The position numbers and the translations under genes are program-made. A stretch of 36,871 nucleotides of DNA. Origin: Gallionella sp. Its GTDB lineage: Bacteria; Pseudomonadota; Gammaproteobacteria; Burkholderiales; Gallionellaceae. The DNA lies in assembly GCA_030653355.1 (NCBI GenBank), contig JAURZN010000203.1:1-36871 (forward strand), given 5' to 3'. The notes beneath the pieces are model-generated. The model worked only from the letters and a program-made list of their open reading frames with translations. It did no database searches and had not been told where the DNA came from. Below, piece by piece: positions 24,392-33,033 of the stretch (position 1 is its first letter; every line of letters begins with the position of its first letter).

Positions 24392-24847
24392 ATGAAAACC
24401 AAAAAGTTGGACAAGGTCGAAGAAGTTGCCGCACCCAAGGTTGCAGTTGCCGCCAAACCGTTGAGCAAGCCCGCGCCCGCAACGGTTGGCAGATCGGCAA
24501 GCAAGCCGGCACCCGTTGCGGCGCGTAAGCCGGCTGTGAAGAAGGTTGCGGCTGCTGCCGTGGTTGTTGAAGACAAAGTGGTTAAAGATGCTAAGCCGGT
24601 TAAAGAGGCTAAAGCGGTGAAAAAGCCGAAATTGAAGGTGGTGCGTGACAGTTTTACCATGCCACAGAGCGAATATCAGAAAATCGCCGAGATCAAAGAG
24701 CTGTGCCAGAAAGCCGGATTACCTGTGAAGAAAAGCGAAGTGCTGCGAGCCGGTTTACAGGTATTGAGTGCCATGGCTGACGCGCAAATGTTGAACACCT
24801 TGAACGGTCTGGATAAGATTAAAACCGGACGTCCGAACAAGCATTAA
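24392..24847 (+). CDS. Histone H1-like Lys/Ala/Pro-rich protein with ribbon-helix-helix-like C-terminus
   Basis: The 151-residue protein has two parts. Residues 1-83 are a low-complexity basic tail of Lys, Ala, Pro and Val (for example SKPAPATVGRSASKPAPVAA and KAVKKPKLK). Residues 84-151 look folded: VVRDSFTMPQSEYQKIAEIK, a helix, then KKSEVLRAGLQVLSAMADAQ and K-T-G-R-P-N-K-H. A strand followed by two helices is the ribbon-helix-helix layout, so DNA binding is plausible. It stands inside the polyphosphate gene cluster between sixA-pap and ppk1. Lys-rich AlgP-type proteins and polyphosphate-granule proteins are known elsewhere; a link here is inference. An AGGAG site precedes the ATG. Its stop overlaps the ppk1 stop by four bases. 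Confidence 0.8.
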   Translation: MKTKKLDKVEEVAAPKVAVAAKPLSKPAPATVGRSASKPAPVAARKPAVKKVAAAAVVVEDKVVKDAKPVKEAKAVKKPKLKVVRDSFTMPQSEYQKIAEIKELCQKAGLPVKKSEVLRAGLQVLSAMADAQMLNTLNGLDKIKTGRPNKH

Positions 24848-26931
24848 TTAGGCAGCTTGAACGAAGTGCTGGCGAGTTGCCTGAGCAGCTCGCTTTGCGC
24901 ACATTTCCGTGCGGCGCGGCGCAGTTGTTTGTGGCGATATTGCCCTTCGCTATCCATGTCCCACGCCTGGCTGTTGTCCTGCAGGTATATCTTCAATCCC
25001 TCATCTATCACGCGTTTCTTGAGTTTCTTGTCGAGTACGGGGAAGCAAACCTCAATACGCCGGAAGAAGTTTCTGTCCATCCAGTCAGCCGAAGCCAGAT
25101 AGACGTCATGCTGTAAATCATTGCGGAAATAGAAGATGCGGGTGTGTTCGAGGAAACGTCCGATGATGGAGCGCACCTTGATGTTTTCCGAAAGTCCGGC
25201 AACGCCGGGACGCAGTGCGCATACCCCGCGCACGATCAAATCCACTTTTACCCCGGCCTGAGAGGCTTCATACAGCGCTGCGATGGTTTCCGGTTCCAGC
25301 AAGGCATTCATCTTGGCGATGATATGCGCGCGTTTGCCGGCTTTGGCGAGAGCGGTTTCGTTCTGGATGGCAAGCAAGACCCGTGCGTGCAGCGTAAACG
25401 GCGATTGCCACAGATGATTGAGCGTACGTGCGCGACCGAGGCTGGTGAGCTGACCGAATACCTCGTTCGCATCGGCGCAGACTGCTTCGTTGCTGGTGAA
25501 TAAGCCAAAGTCGGTATACAGCCGCGCGGTACGCGGATGGTAGTTGCCCGTGCCCAGATGTACATAACGGCGCAGTTTGCCGTCTTCGCGGCGTACCACC
25601 ATCAGCATTTTGGCATGGGTCTTGTGTCCCACCACGCCGTAAACCACATGGGCGCCGACTTCTTCCAGACGATTAGCCCAGCCGATGTTGGCTTCTTCGT
25701 CAAATCGAGCCAGCAATTCCACCACCACCGTGACTTCCTTGCCACGCTGGGCGGCGGCAATTAATGCCTCCATTAGCGCGGAATCTGCGCCGGTGCGATA
25801 GACGGTCTGCTTGATCGCCACCACGTCAGGATCACTGGCGGCCTGCTGAATGAAATCGATCACCGGTTTGAAGGACTGGTAAGGATGATGCAGCAGTACA
25901 TCGCTCTTGCGGATGACCTTGAACATGTCCGCCCCCTTCTTTTGCAACACCAGCGGTACGCCGGGCACAAAGGCTGGAAACTTGAGATCGTCGCGCGCCA
26001 CCATGTCCGGGATTTGCATCAGCCTGACCAGATTAACAGGGCCGTGAACGCGATACAGGTCATCGGGTGTCAGCTTGAATTCCTTGAGTAATAACTCGGC
26101 GATTTGTGGTGAGCAATTGTCGGCGATTTCCAGACGCACGGCATCGCCGAAATGGCGCTGCGGCAATTCACCCTGCAAGCTGAGGCGCAGGTTTTTGACT
26201 TCTTCTTCATCCACGAACAGATTGCTGTTGCGTGTCACGCGAAACTGGAAACAGCCCAGCACTTCCATGCCGCTGAACAACTCATCGACATGGGCATGCA
26301 AAATAGAGGAAAGAAACACGAAACCATGTTCGCAGCCGCTGATTTCGGGCGGCATCGCGATGGTGCGCGGCAATACGCGCGGCGCCTGTACGATGGCGCG
26401 CGTGGAGTTGCGCCCGAAAGCATCCTTGCCTTGCAGTTCCACGGCAAAATTCAGACTTTTGTTGAGCACGCGCGGGAACGGATGCACAGGGTCGAGCCCG
26501 ATGGGTGTCAATACCGGCATGACCTCACGAAAGAAAAAATCCTTCACCCAGGCTTGTTGCGCCTCATTCCAGTGCGTGCGGCGCAGGAATTTGATGCCAT
26601 TCGCGGCCAGTGCAGGTGTGATATCGGCGTTGAATAGCTGATACTGGTGCTTGATCAGCTGGTGCGCCTGTTCACGCACCAGCTTGAGCGTCATCTGCGC
26701 GGTCATGCCATCCGCAGCGGTGGCAATGCCGCCCAGCTTGATTTGTTCCATCAGACCGGCCACGCGGATCTCGAAAAATTCATCGAGATTGCTGCTGACG
26801 ATGCACAGGTATTTCAATCGTTCCAGCAACGGGATGCTGGCGTCTTCGGCCTGAGACAGCACGCGACGATTGAACTCGAGTTGGCCGAGTTCACGATTGA
26901 GAAATTGCTGCGCGGTAAATTTTTTAGACAA
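24844..26931 (-). CDS. ppk1: Polyphosphate kinase 1
   Basis: PPK1 reversibly makes inorganic polyphosphate from ATP through a phosphohistidine intermediate. The 695 residues match the family: NRELGQLEFNRRVLSQA at the N-terminus, NLDEFFEIRVAGL, and V-V-A-I-K-Q-T-V-Y-R-T-G. The active-site Y-V-H-L-G-T-G-N-Y-H-P-R-T-A-R-L-Y-T-D-F follows, with its His the probable phosphorylation site, and then F-L-E-H-T-R-I-F-Y-F. The frame is open up to 27102, but the family similarity begins at S-K-K-F-T-A-Q-Q-F-L. TTG 26931 with AAGG eight bases upstream is therefore taken as the start. It begins 11 bases after yggX, so the two probably form an operon. Confidence 0.95.
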   Translation of the reverse strand: MSKKFTAQQFLNRELGQLEFNRRVLSQAEDASIPLLERLKYLCIVSSNLDEFFEIRVAGLMEQIKLGGIATAADGMTAQMTLKLVREQAHQLIKHQYQLFNADITPALAANGIKFLRRTHWNEAQQAWVKDFFFREVMPVLTPIGLDPVHPFPRVLNKSLNFAVELQGKDAFGRNSTRAIVQAPRVLPRTIAMPPEISGCEHGFVFLSSILHAHVDELFSGMEVLGCFQFRVTRNSNLFVDEEEVKNLRLSLQGELPQRHFGDAVRLEIADNCSPQIAELLLKEFKLTPDDLYRVHGPVNLVRLMQIPDMVARDDLKFPAFVPGVPLVLQKKGADMFKVIRKSDVLLHHPYQSFKPVIDFIQQAASDPDVVAIKQTVYRTGADSALMEALIAAAQRGKEVTVVVELLARFDEEANIGWANRLEEVGAHVVYGVVGHKTHAKMLMVVRREDGKLRRYVHLGTGNYHPRTARLYTDFGLFTSNEAVCADANEVFGQLTSLGRARTLNHLWQSPFTLHARVLLAIQNETALAKAGKRAHIIAKMNALLEPETIAALYEASQAGVKVDLIVRGVCALRPGVAGLSENIKVRSIIGRFLEHTRIFYFRNDLQHDVYLASADWMDRNFFRRIEVCFPVLDKKLKKRVIDEGLKIYLQDNSQAWDMDSEGQYRHKQLRRAARKCAQSELLRQLASTSFKLPN

Positions 26932-26942
26932 GAGTTTGCACC

Positions 26943-27215
26943 TTAACTTTTGGGCGGTACGTAGCCTTCCGGCATTTGCGTGCTCCCGCTGAAGAAATAA
27001 CCTTCCATTTGTGCGGCCAGATACTTGCGTGCTGCCGCATCGGCCAGGTTGAGGCGATTCTCGTTTACCAGCATGGTCTGGAATTTGATCCAGCCTTGCC
27101 AAGCTTCTTTGGACACGTTGTCAAAAATCCGCTGACCCAGCGGGCCGGGATAGGTCGGACGATCCAGACCTTCGGCCTCACGACCCAGTTTTACGCATTG
27201 AACGATTCTTGTCAT
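26943..27215 (-). CDS. yggX: Probable Fe(2+)-trafficking protein (YggX family)
   Basis: A 90-residue protein with [38 protein letters not shown] and [20 protein letters not shown], each a YggX signature, and length equal to the E. coli protein (91). YggX protects iron-sulfur proteins from oxidative damage and is thought to handle labile iron in the cytosol. ATG 27215 with GGAG upstream is used; the open frame extends 12 codons further without similarity. It is the likely first gene of a yggX-ppk1 unit, an association I would not assume to be functional. Confidence 0.94.
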   Translation of the reverse strand: MTRIVQCVKLGREAEGLDRPTYPGPLGQRIFDNVSKEAWQGWIKFQTMLVNENRLNLADAAARKYLAAQMEGYFFSGSTQMPEGYVPPKS

Positions 27216-27435
27216 GTTGTCTATCTCCGTGTCAGTAATTATGTGACGCAATTATGACATTAACGTGACAGTCGCGCAGCGCTACATTTTTTCACATGTT
27301 TTCCTGTTACGACTTGAGCCGTCACGATGAAAGCCGGGTCGGGGGCCCGCCGGTACGGGGGTGCGACAATATGACGCATTCTCATGAAGCACGCATTCGG
27401 CGACAATCAGGCACATTTTTAAGAGAGGTCGAATA

Positions 27436-29670
27436 ATGCAACTCAAACGTATATCTATCTGTATCGCGTTGGCTTTTGCGCCTGGCGTGTTTGCGGCTGA
27501 GGCCGCTGATGTGACCTTGCCCGATGTGGAAGTGACCGGGAAAAAAATCCAGCCGCTGCCCGCCTTGAGCGATTCGGCGCTCGGTGGCGCTGACCTTGTC
27601 CGTCTGCGCGCTTCTACCAGCGATACGGCAAAACTGCTCGACGGACAACCGGGCGTCAGTCTTTACGGCGCCGGTGGTGTGTCCAGCCTGCCCGTGATTC
27701 ACGGTATGGCAGACGACAGGGTGCGCGTCAAAGTGGACGGCATGGACCTGATTTCCGCCTGCGGCAACCACATGAACCCCGCGCTTTCCTACATTGACCC
27801 CAGCAACGTGGGCAGCATCCAGGTATTTTCAGGGATCGCGCCGGTAAGCGTGAGCGGCGACAGCATTGGTGGCGCAATACTGGTGAAATCGCCAGAGCCG
27901 GAGTTTGCCGCGGCAGGGCAGGGCACGCTGCTCAAGGGCCAGGCCGGCGCTTTTTATCGCAGCAACGGCAACGTCACGGGCGGCAATCTTTCGGCAACGG
28001 TCGCAAACGAGAAATTGAGCATGACCTATAGCGGCTCAACCGTCGAATCCGGAAACTACAAGGCTGGAGGGGATTTCAAGCCCGCTGGGCCGGCTTTCAG
28101 GGCGGACGGCAGATCACTTTACACTTCGACCAAATGGCTGCCCGGAGACGAGGTTGGGTCCTCCATGTATAAATCGACGAATCAGTCCCTTGGCTTTGCG
28201 TTGCGCCATGAGAATCATCTGGTTGAACTGAAACTGGGCGTGCAAGATATTCCCTATCAAGGTTACCCCAACCAGCGCATGGACATGACCGGCAATGACA
28301 GCAAACAGGTCAATCTGCGCTATACCGGCCAATACGACTGGGGCACCCTGCAAGCGCGCGCATATAGCGAACATACGCGGCACAAGATGAATTTCCTTGA
28401 GGACAAGGCATTCTGGTACAAGACTGCAACCCAAACGATCGCTGCGCCCGGCATGCCGATGGACACGGAAGGAAGAAATACCGGCGCCGTGCTCAAGGCG
28501 GATATCACGCTTTCCGCGCGCGACATTCTCAAGGTGGGCGGGGAGTATCAGCGATATCGTCTGAATGACTGGTGGGACCCATCCGGTAACGGCGGAATGT
28601 CCCCGAATACATTCTGGAATATCAATGACGGCGAACGCGACCGTTTCGCCGCCTTCGCCGAATGGGAAGCACGCTGGAATCCCCAATGGCTGAGCCTGCT
28701 CGGCGTGCGCAGCGAAACAGTGAAGATGGATACGGGCACGGTGCAAGGCTATAACACCGGCCCCACGTATTTGGCCGATGCGACAGCGTTCAACTCCAGC
28801 AACCGCAGCCGCACCGACAACAACCTGGACTTGACCGCGCTGGCACGCTACACGCCCGATAACAGCAAGACCTATGAATTCGGCTATGCCAGAAAGACGC
28901 GTTCGCCCAACCTCTATGAGCGCTATACCTGGTCAACGGGCGGCATGGCCATGAACATGATCAACATGGTCGGCGATGGCAATGGCTACGTGGGCAACCT
29001 GGATCTGAAGCCCGAAGTCGCGAATACCCTCAGCGCAACCGCTGCCTGGCATGACGCAGCGCAGCAGAACTGGGGGCTGAAAATCACGCCTTTCTATACC
29101 CATGTTCAGGATTACATCAATGCACAGCGTTTGCCCAGCTCGGCCACGTCGACGGGCTTTGTGTTTCTCAAATACGTTAACCAGGATGCACGCCTTTACG
29201 GCCTGGATATTTCAGGGTATTTCCCCCTCGCCAAAAACACCGGCTATGGCAGCTTCAAGGCCACCGGCATGCTGAATTACGTCAGGGGGGAAACCACCAG
29301 CGGCACGGACGACAACCTGTACAACATGATGCCGCTGAACGCGAAACTGGCCGTAGTGCAAAGCCTGGGCAACTGGACCAACACGGTTGAGGCGCAATTC
29401 GTGGACGCCAAGGAGGATATATCGCAAGTGCGCAACGAGCTTAAAACCACCGGCTACGGCTTGCTGAATCTGCGCAGCAGCTATGCGTGGAAACAGGCGC
29501 GGTTTGATGTGGGCATCGATAACGTGTTTGATAGATTCTACAACTACCCCCTGGGTGGCGCCTATGTCGGGCAGGGGACGACCATGCCCCCAATGGGAGG
29601 CGCGCCTTACGGAATCGCGGTTCCCGGCATGGGCCGTTCGATCTATGCCGGCGTAAACGTGAAGTTCTGA
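27436..29670 (+). CDS. TonB-dependent outer-membrane copper receptor (OprC/NosA-like)
   Basis: The 744-residue protein has a signal peptide ending near A-F-A-P-G-V-F-A-A-E-A, a plug domain (LLDGQPGVSLYGAGGVSSLP, then DDRVRVKVDGMDLISACGNH) and a 22-strand-type barrel ending in Phe. It is very close in wording to OprC/NosA, the TonB copper receptors. The copper site described for OprC, CxxxM plus HxM, is visible as Cys109-Met113 (C-G-N-H-M) and His316-Met318 (H-K-M). Methionine clusters occur late in the barrel (GGMAMNMINM and TTMPPMGG). In Pseudomonas stutzeri NosA serves nitrous oxide reductase maturation; no nos genes lie here. An AGAGAGG site precedes the ATG, and a terminator hairpin follows. 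Confidence 0.9.
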   Translation: MQLKRISICIALAFAPGVFAAEAADVTLPDVEVTGKKIQPLPALSDSALGGADLVRLRASTSDTAKLLDGQPGVSLYGAGGVSSLPVIHGMADDRVRVKVDGMDLISACGNHMNPALSYIDPSNVGSIQVFSGIAPVSVSGDSIGGAILVKSPEPEFAAAGQGTLLKGQAGAFYRSNGNVTGGNLSATVANEKLSMTYSGSTVESGNYKAGGDFKPAGPAFRADGRSLYTSTKWLPGDEVGSSMYKSTNQSLGFALRHENHLVELKLGVQDIPYQGYPNQRMDMTGNDSKQVNLRYTGQYDWGTLQARAYSEHTRHKMNFLEDKAFWYKTATQTIAAPGMPMDTEGRNTGAVLKADITLSARDILKVGGEYQRYRLNDWWDPSGNGGMSPNTFWNINDGERDRFAAFAEWEARWNPQWLSLLGVRSETVKMDTGTVQGYNTGPTYLADATAFNSSNRSRTDNNLDLTALARYTPDNSKTYEFGYARKTRSPNLYERYTWSTGGMAMNMINMVGDGNGYVGNLDLKPEVANTLSATAAWHDAAQQNWGLKITPFYTHVQDYINAQRLPSSATSTGFVFLKYVNQDARLYGLDISGYFPLAKNTGYGSFKATGMLNYVRGETTSGTDDNLYNMMPLNAKLAVVQSLGNWTNTVEAQFVDAKEDISQVRNELKTTGYGLLNLRSSYAWKQARFDVGIDNVFDRFYNYPLGGAYVGQGTTMPPMGGAPYGIAVPGMGRSIYAGVNVKF

Positions 29671-29690
29671 TTTAAAACGGAGCCGTGCTG

Positions 29691-29714
29691 AAATGGGCGC
29701 GTCTGCGCCCATTT
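29691..29714 (+). terminator. Hairpin terminator of the copper receptor gene
   Basis: AAATGGGCGC and GCGCCCATTT pair perfectly (10 base pairs) around a GTCT loop, 21 bases after the receptor stop codon. Only a short T-run (TTT) follows, so termination may be moderate. Confidence 0.65.
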
Positions 29715-29799
29715 CCTTGCCCGGAAAAAACGCCCCGGTAACACATTGTTACATTCCCGCTCCGGGACGAAATGTTTTGGTAACCCAACGGGTTCATTA

Positions 29800-29908
29800 T
29801 GAGACCCATGCAGCAAGTTCAGGTCATTGCCGTTACCGGCATGTAGTTTCCTCCTCTCTACCATCCCCATGGTAGTTTCAACGGGCACCTCGGTGCCCGT
29901 TTTTTTTG
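29800..29908 (+). ncRNA. Candidate small RNA or msrPQ leader ending in a strong terminator
   Basis: Between the receptor terminator and msrP lies a 109-base segment with three ordered stem-loops: TGCCG/CGGCA (29828-29841), CTACCAT/ATGGTAG (29858-29875), and the terminator ACGGGCAC/GTGCCCGT with CTCG loop (29881-29900) followed by eight T residues. A pyrimidine-rich single-stranded run, TTTCCTCCTCTC, lies between the first two and resembles an anti-Shine-Dalgarno seed. No sizeable open frame exists (only a 12-codon ATGCAGCAA... frame). The 5' end is uncertain and no family was recognised. It could be a trans-acting sRNA or a terminated leader for msrPQ, whose ATG is 120 bases further on. Confidence 0.35.
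29881..29908 (+). terminator. Strong Rho-independent terminator upstream of msrP
   Basis: ACGGGCAC, tetraloop CTCG, GTGCCCGT, then TTTTTTTT: a canonical intrinsic terminator on the plus strand. The nearest upstream gene already has its own hairpin at 29691, so this one most likely ends a separate short transcript or attenuates transcription into msrPQ. Confidence 0.85.
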
Positions 29909-30027
29909 CGCATAGCGGCCAAGCATGAGCGGAATGAACTTTCGGCGGGCTTTCGCAGTCCTTCAAGTAGGATGAAAACAGTCTGTTTTTTTCCTTACAA
30001 TAGCGCCATCTCCCACCGAGAAACAAC

Positions 30028-30972
30028 ATGCTCATCAAACGCCCCAGCGACATTCTCCCTTCGGAAATCACCGACCGCGAAATCTACCGCAGCCGCCGCC
30101 AGTTCCTGCAAAGCGTACCTGCCGCGCTGGCAGTTGCCACGCTGCCGGGCTTGTTCTCCACCCCTGTCTTCGCTGCCGAAAAGCTGCCGGGCGCAAGAAA
30201 AAGCCCGTTCAGCACGGGCGAGCCGGCAACGCCTTACAAGGAAGTGACCACTTACAACAACTTCTACGAATTCGGCACCGACAAGGCCGACCCGGCACGG
30301 GCGGCCAAGACCCTGACCACCCGCCCCTGGACGGTGACGGTTGAAGGCGAGGTCAAAAATCCAAGGACCTACGCGATCGAAGACCTGCTGCGCCTGGCAC
30401 CGCTGGAAGAACGCATCTATCGCCTGCGCTGTGTCGAGGGCTGGTCCATGGTCATCCCGTGGCAGGGGTTCTCCCTCAGCGAACTCATCCGCCGCGCGGA
30501 ACCCACCGGCAATGCGAAATATGTCGAATTCGTCTCGCTGCACGACCCCAAACAGATGCCGGGGCAGCGCTCCGGGGTACTGGACTGGCCGTATGTCGAG
30601 GGCCTGCGCCTGGACGAGGCCATGCACCCGCTCACGCTGCTTGCATTCGGCCTCTATGGCGAGGTGCTGCCGCAGCAGAACGGCGCCCCGCTGCGCCTGG
30701 TGGTGCCGTGGAAATACGGCTTCAAGAGCGCCAAATCCATCGTCAAGATCCGCTTGGTCGAGAAACCGCCGGTCAGCGCCTGGATGCGCGCCGCGCCGAG
30801 CGAGTACGGCTTCTTTTCCAACGTCAACCCGGCCGTGGACCACCCGCGCTGGAGCCAGGCAAAGGAGCGCCGCATCGGCGAATTCCTCAAACGACCCACG
30901 CTGCCCTTCAACGGTTACGGCGACCAGGTGGCGCAGCTATATGCAGGCATGGACCTGAAGAAATTCTTCTGA
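30028..30972 (+). CDS. msrP: Protein-methionine-sulfoxide reductase catalytic subunit
   Basis: MsrP (formerly YedY) is a periplasmic molybdopterin enzyme that repairs oxidised methionine in proteins, receiving electrons through MsrQ. The 314 residues begin with a Tat signal (S-R-R-Q-F-L at 22-27) and contain the sulfite-oxidase-type fold. Cys135 in [15 protein letters not shown] is the molybdenum ligand. [32 protein letters not shown] and [13 protein letters not shown] are family segments. The start is an ATG after a GAGAAACAAC sequence with little Shine-Dalgarno character. msrQ overlaps its stop codon. A copper receptor gene stands upstream, and copper stress is a known source of oxidised methionine. 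Confidence 0.96.
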   Translation: MLIKRPSDILPSEITDREIYRSRRQFLQSVPAALAVATLPGLFSTPVFAAEKLPGARKSPFSTGEPATPYKEVTTYNNFYEFGTDKADPARAAKTLTTRPWTVTVEGEVKNPRTYAIEDLLRLAPLEERIYRLRCVEGWSMVIPWQGFSLSELIRRAEPTGNAKYVEFVSLHDPKQMPGQRSGVLDWPYVEGLRLDEAMHPLTLLAFGLYGEVLPQQNGAPLRLVVPWKYGFKSAKSIVKIRLVEKPPVSAWMRAAPSEYGFFSNVNPAVDHPRWSQAKERRIGEFLKRPTLPFNGYGDQVAQLYAGMDLKKFF

Positions 30973-31616
30973 TGCGCTTCCTGTCCGGCTTGAAGATCAG
31001 CCTTTTCCTGGCCTGCCTCCTCCCGCTGGCGCGGCTCCTGTGGCTGGGATTCAACGACGGCCTGGGCGCCAACCCGATCGAATTCATCACCCGCTCCACC
31101 GGCACCTGGACCCTGAGCTTCCTGCTCATCACGCTGGCCATCACGCCGCTGCGCCGCCTCTCGGGCTGGCAATGGCCCATCCGCGTGCGCCGCATGCTCG
31201 GCCTGTTCGCCTTCTTTTACGCCTGCCTGCATTTCACCACCTATGTCTGGCTCGACCAGTTCTTCGATCCGACCAGCATCTACCAGGACATTTTCAAGCG
31301 CCCCTTCATCACCATCGGCTTCGCCAGCTTCCTCCTGCTGATCCCGCTGGCCGCAACCTCCACCCAGGCCATGATGCGCCGCCTCGGCGGCAGGAACTGG
31401 CAGCGCCTGCACCGGCTGGTGTATCTCGTTACTATCGGGGGCGTGGTGCATTACTGGTGGCTGGTGAAAAAGGATGTCACCCAGCCGGCAATCTACGCCG
31501 CCGTGCTGGCGGTGTTGCTGGGCTACCGGCTGTGGCGCAAACGATCCGGCCCGGCATTCCTCAACGGCGCTTCAACGCAAAGTACATCGAGGCCTGCACA
31601 GGAAAACCAGCGCTGA
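30972..31616 (+). CDS. msrQ: Haem-binding membrane subunit of methionine-sulfoxide reductase
   Basis: MsrQ (YedZ) is an inner-membrane b-haem protein that passes electrons to MsrP. The 214 residues hold about six hydrophobic helices in the ferric-reductase-like fold. The helix-borne histidines are visible in F-Y-A-C-L-H-F-T-T-Y, W-Q-R-L-H-R-L-V-Y and V-V-H-Y-W-W-L-V. The ATG overlaps the msrP stop as TGATG. The frame is open upstream into msrP, but M-R-F-L-S-G-L-K matches the family start. After it, 31617-31846 contains nothing recognisable except a 6-base-pair palindrome at 31840-31853 across the neighbouring stop codon. Confidence 0.94.
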   Translation: MRFLSGLKISLFLACLLPLARLLWLGFNDGLGANPIEFITRSTGTWTLSFLLITLAITPLRRLSGWQWPIRVRRMLGLFAFFYACLHFTTYVWLDQFFDPTSIYQDIFKRPFITIGFASFLLLIPLAATSTQAMMRRLGGRNWQRLHRLVYLVTIGGVVHYWWLVKKDVTQPAIYAAVLAVLLGYRLWRKRSGPAFLNGASTQSTSRPAQENQR

Positions 31617-31846
31617 TCATGTAGTAGCGTGGGGTTGGACAGTCAATGCCCACTTTGATGGTGATTTAGCGGTGGCTGCCATGTACCGAGAGCGGAAGTT
31701 AAATCCGAATAGTGGCGACGGTCACTTCTCGGCCACAGCGGTCGGTGACGCACGCTATCAATTAAGTCCGCTTCGCAATCCTAAGCTGCCCCAATAAATC
31801 GTAAAGCAAGCCTTCAAAACATCTGTTCAGCGGAGGGTGCCGATAA

Positions 31847-33013
31847 CTATCGGTTGCCTTTGGCCCGATTGTGAGTGATGCAAAGCATTTGGCAGTTATT
31901 CGCCGAGCTTCCGCCCCCCTTGCTCCATGCGGCAACGTGATCCGCGTCCATCTCGGGAAAATTCCATATCTTGTTTTTATTGGCCCCATGGCCGACTGCA
32001 CAGAGCGGGCAATTTGATTTGCCATTGGCTTTCGCATCTGCGGTCTGCTTGGTGTAGACGGACTTCTTGGTCGCGTCGTCGAATACTCGCACATCCAGAA
32101 GCTTCGAATCTTGGCTGCCGTCGAGAATATATTCGAAGACCCCGCGACGGTTCTTGATGTACGGGTCGCCATAAAGCCGCTTGACCTCGTCAGATACTTT
32201 GGCCGGATCAAATGACTTGGAGTGGTGTTGCTCGTAGAGTCGCCCCCACTCAAGCCCCTGCATCTCCTTTTCTACATCTATAAATACGCTCGACACCCAG
32301 TCGATGACGCTGTTGAAGTGGTTTTTCAGTTCGGTAATATTGTCTTTGGTGCGATGGCTGCTCATGTAGCCGCCGACATCCCCCTTGCTTACCCAGTCCA
32401 GTGCCTGTTCCAGAAAGTCCTGTCGGTTTGCGCTGCCCTTGATATATGCGCTCCATTTCTGGATGTTCGCGTTCTGGCTGTTGCTGAACTCGGACTTGGC
32501 CAGCGTTACGTATGGTCCGGAGTAGATGGCGTTCAACAGTTCTTGCTGATTGAGTGGCACACCCGCGATGTTGATGGTCTGAAACCATTGCTTGATCTCG
32601 GTCTCCGTGCCCTCACACTCGTAAATCAGTAATGTCGACTCGCGAATTCTGGCTTGCTGATCGGCGGGCAGGCTGTCGAAGTTCTTCGGATTACCATTAT
32701 CCATGATCGCGAATTTATTGGTCACGAACCGCCCGATACTGGTGATGCGCTGCTGTCCATCGAGCACCTCGAACTTGTCCTGCGCGACTTTGTTGAAGTA
32801 GATCAGCCCGAGCGGATACCCCTTGAGCAGGGATTCGATGACCGCCTGCTCTTTCTTGCCGCCGCCGTCCGCATAGATGTAGTTGCGCTGGTACTCCGGT
32901 TGGATAGTGAGCTTGCCGGCCAACCCGAACAGCCCTTTGCCCTCCAGTTGGTTGTACACAAAACCGTTACAGATGTCGGCAACGGTGATGTCGGTTTTTA
33001 AGGTGGTTTTCAA
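31847..33013 (-). CDS. DUF262 - HNH nuclease protein (GmrSD-like)
   Basis: The 388-residue protein joins a DUF262 domain to an HNH nuclease. DUF262 shows [11 protein letters not shown] (Gln42-Arg43) and [11 protein letters not shown] (85-89 D-G-Q-Q-R), the nucleotide-binding and hydrolysis signatures. The C-terminus from residue 335 has C-P-L-C, then M-D-A-D-H-V (His359), [16 protein letters not shown], a complete zinc HNH site (Cys335, Cys338, Cys374, Cys378). Known GmrSD and related enzymes use DUF262 for NTP-driven restriction of modified or foreign DNA. It follows an EcoRI-type methyltransferase by 20 bases on the same strand. Restriction activity is inferred. Confidence 0.88.
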   Translation of the reverse strand: MKTTLKTDITVADICNGFVYNQLEGKGLFGLAGKLTIQPEYQRNYIYADGGGKKEQAVIESLLKGYPLGLIYFNKVAQDKFEVLDGQQRITSIGRFVTNKFAIMDNGNPKNFDSLPADQQARIRESTLLIYECEGTETEIKQWFQTINIAGVPLNQQELLNAIYSGPYVTLAKSEFSNSQNANIQKWSAYIKGSANRQDFLEQALDWVSKGDVGGYMSSHRTKDNITELKNHFNSVIDWVSSVFIDVEKEMQGLEWGRLYEQHHSKSFDPAKVSDEVKRLYGDPYIKNRRGVFEYILDGSQDSKLLDVRVFDDATKKSVYTKQTADAKANGKSNCPLCAVGHGANKNKIWNFPEMDADHVAAWSKGGGSSANNCQMLCITHNRAKGNR

Positions 33014-33033
33014 TTTATGGACCTTGATTGTGG

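Noticed and set aside
30459-30971. Upstream extension of the msrQ frame inside msrP
   Set aside because: The extension is in the wrong frame of msrP with Arg/Pro-rich junk. The msrQ family start is the ATG overlapping the msrP stop.
31474-31797. 107-codon plus-strand frame across the end of msrQ
   Set aside because: The first half is a shifted reading of msrQ, and the remainder has no recognisable similarity.
31840-31853. CCGATA-AC-TATCGG palindrome at the DUF262 stop
   Set aside because: A six-base-pair stem with a two-base loop and no T-run is too weak for a terminator or a defined operator.
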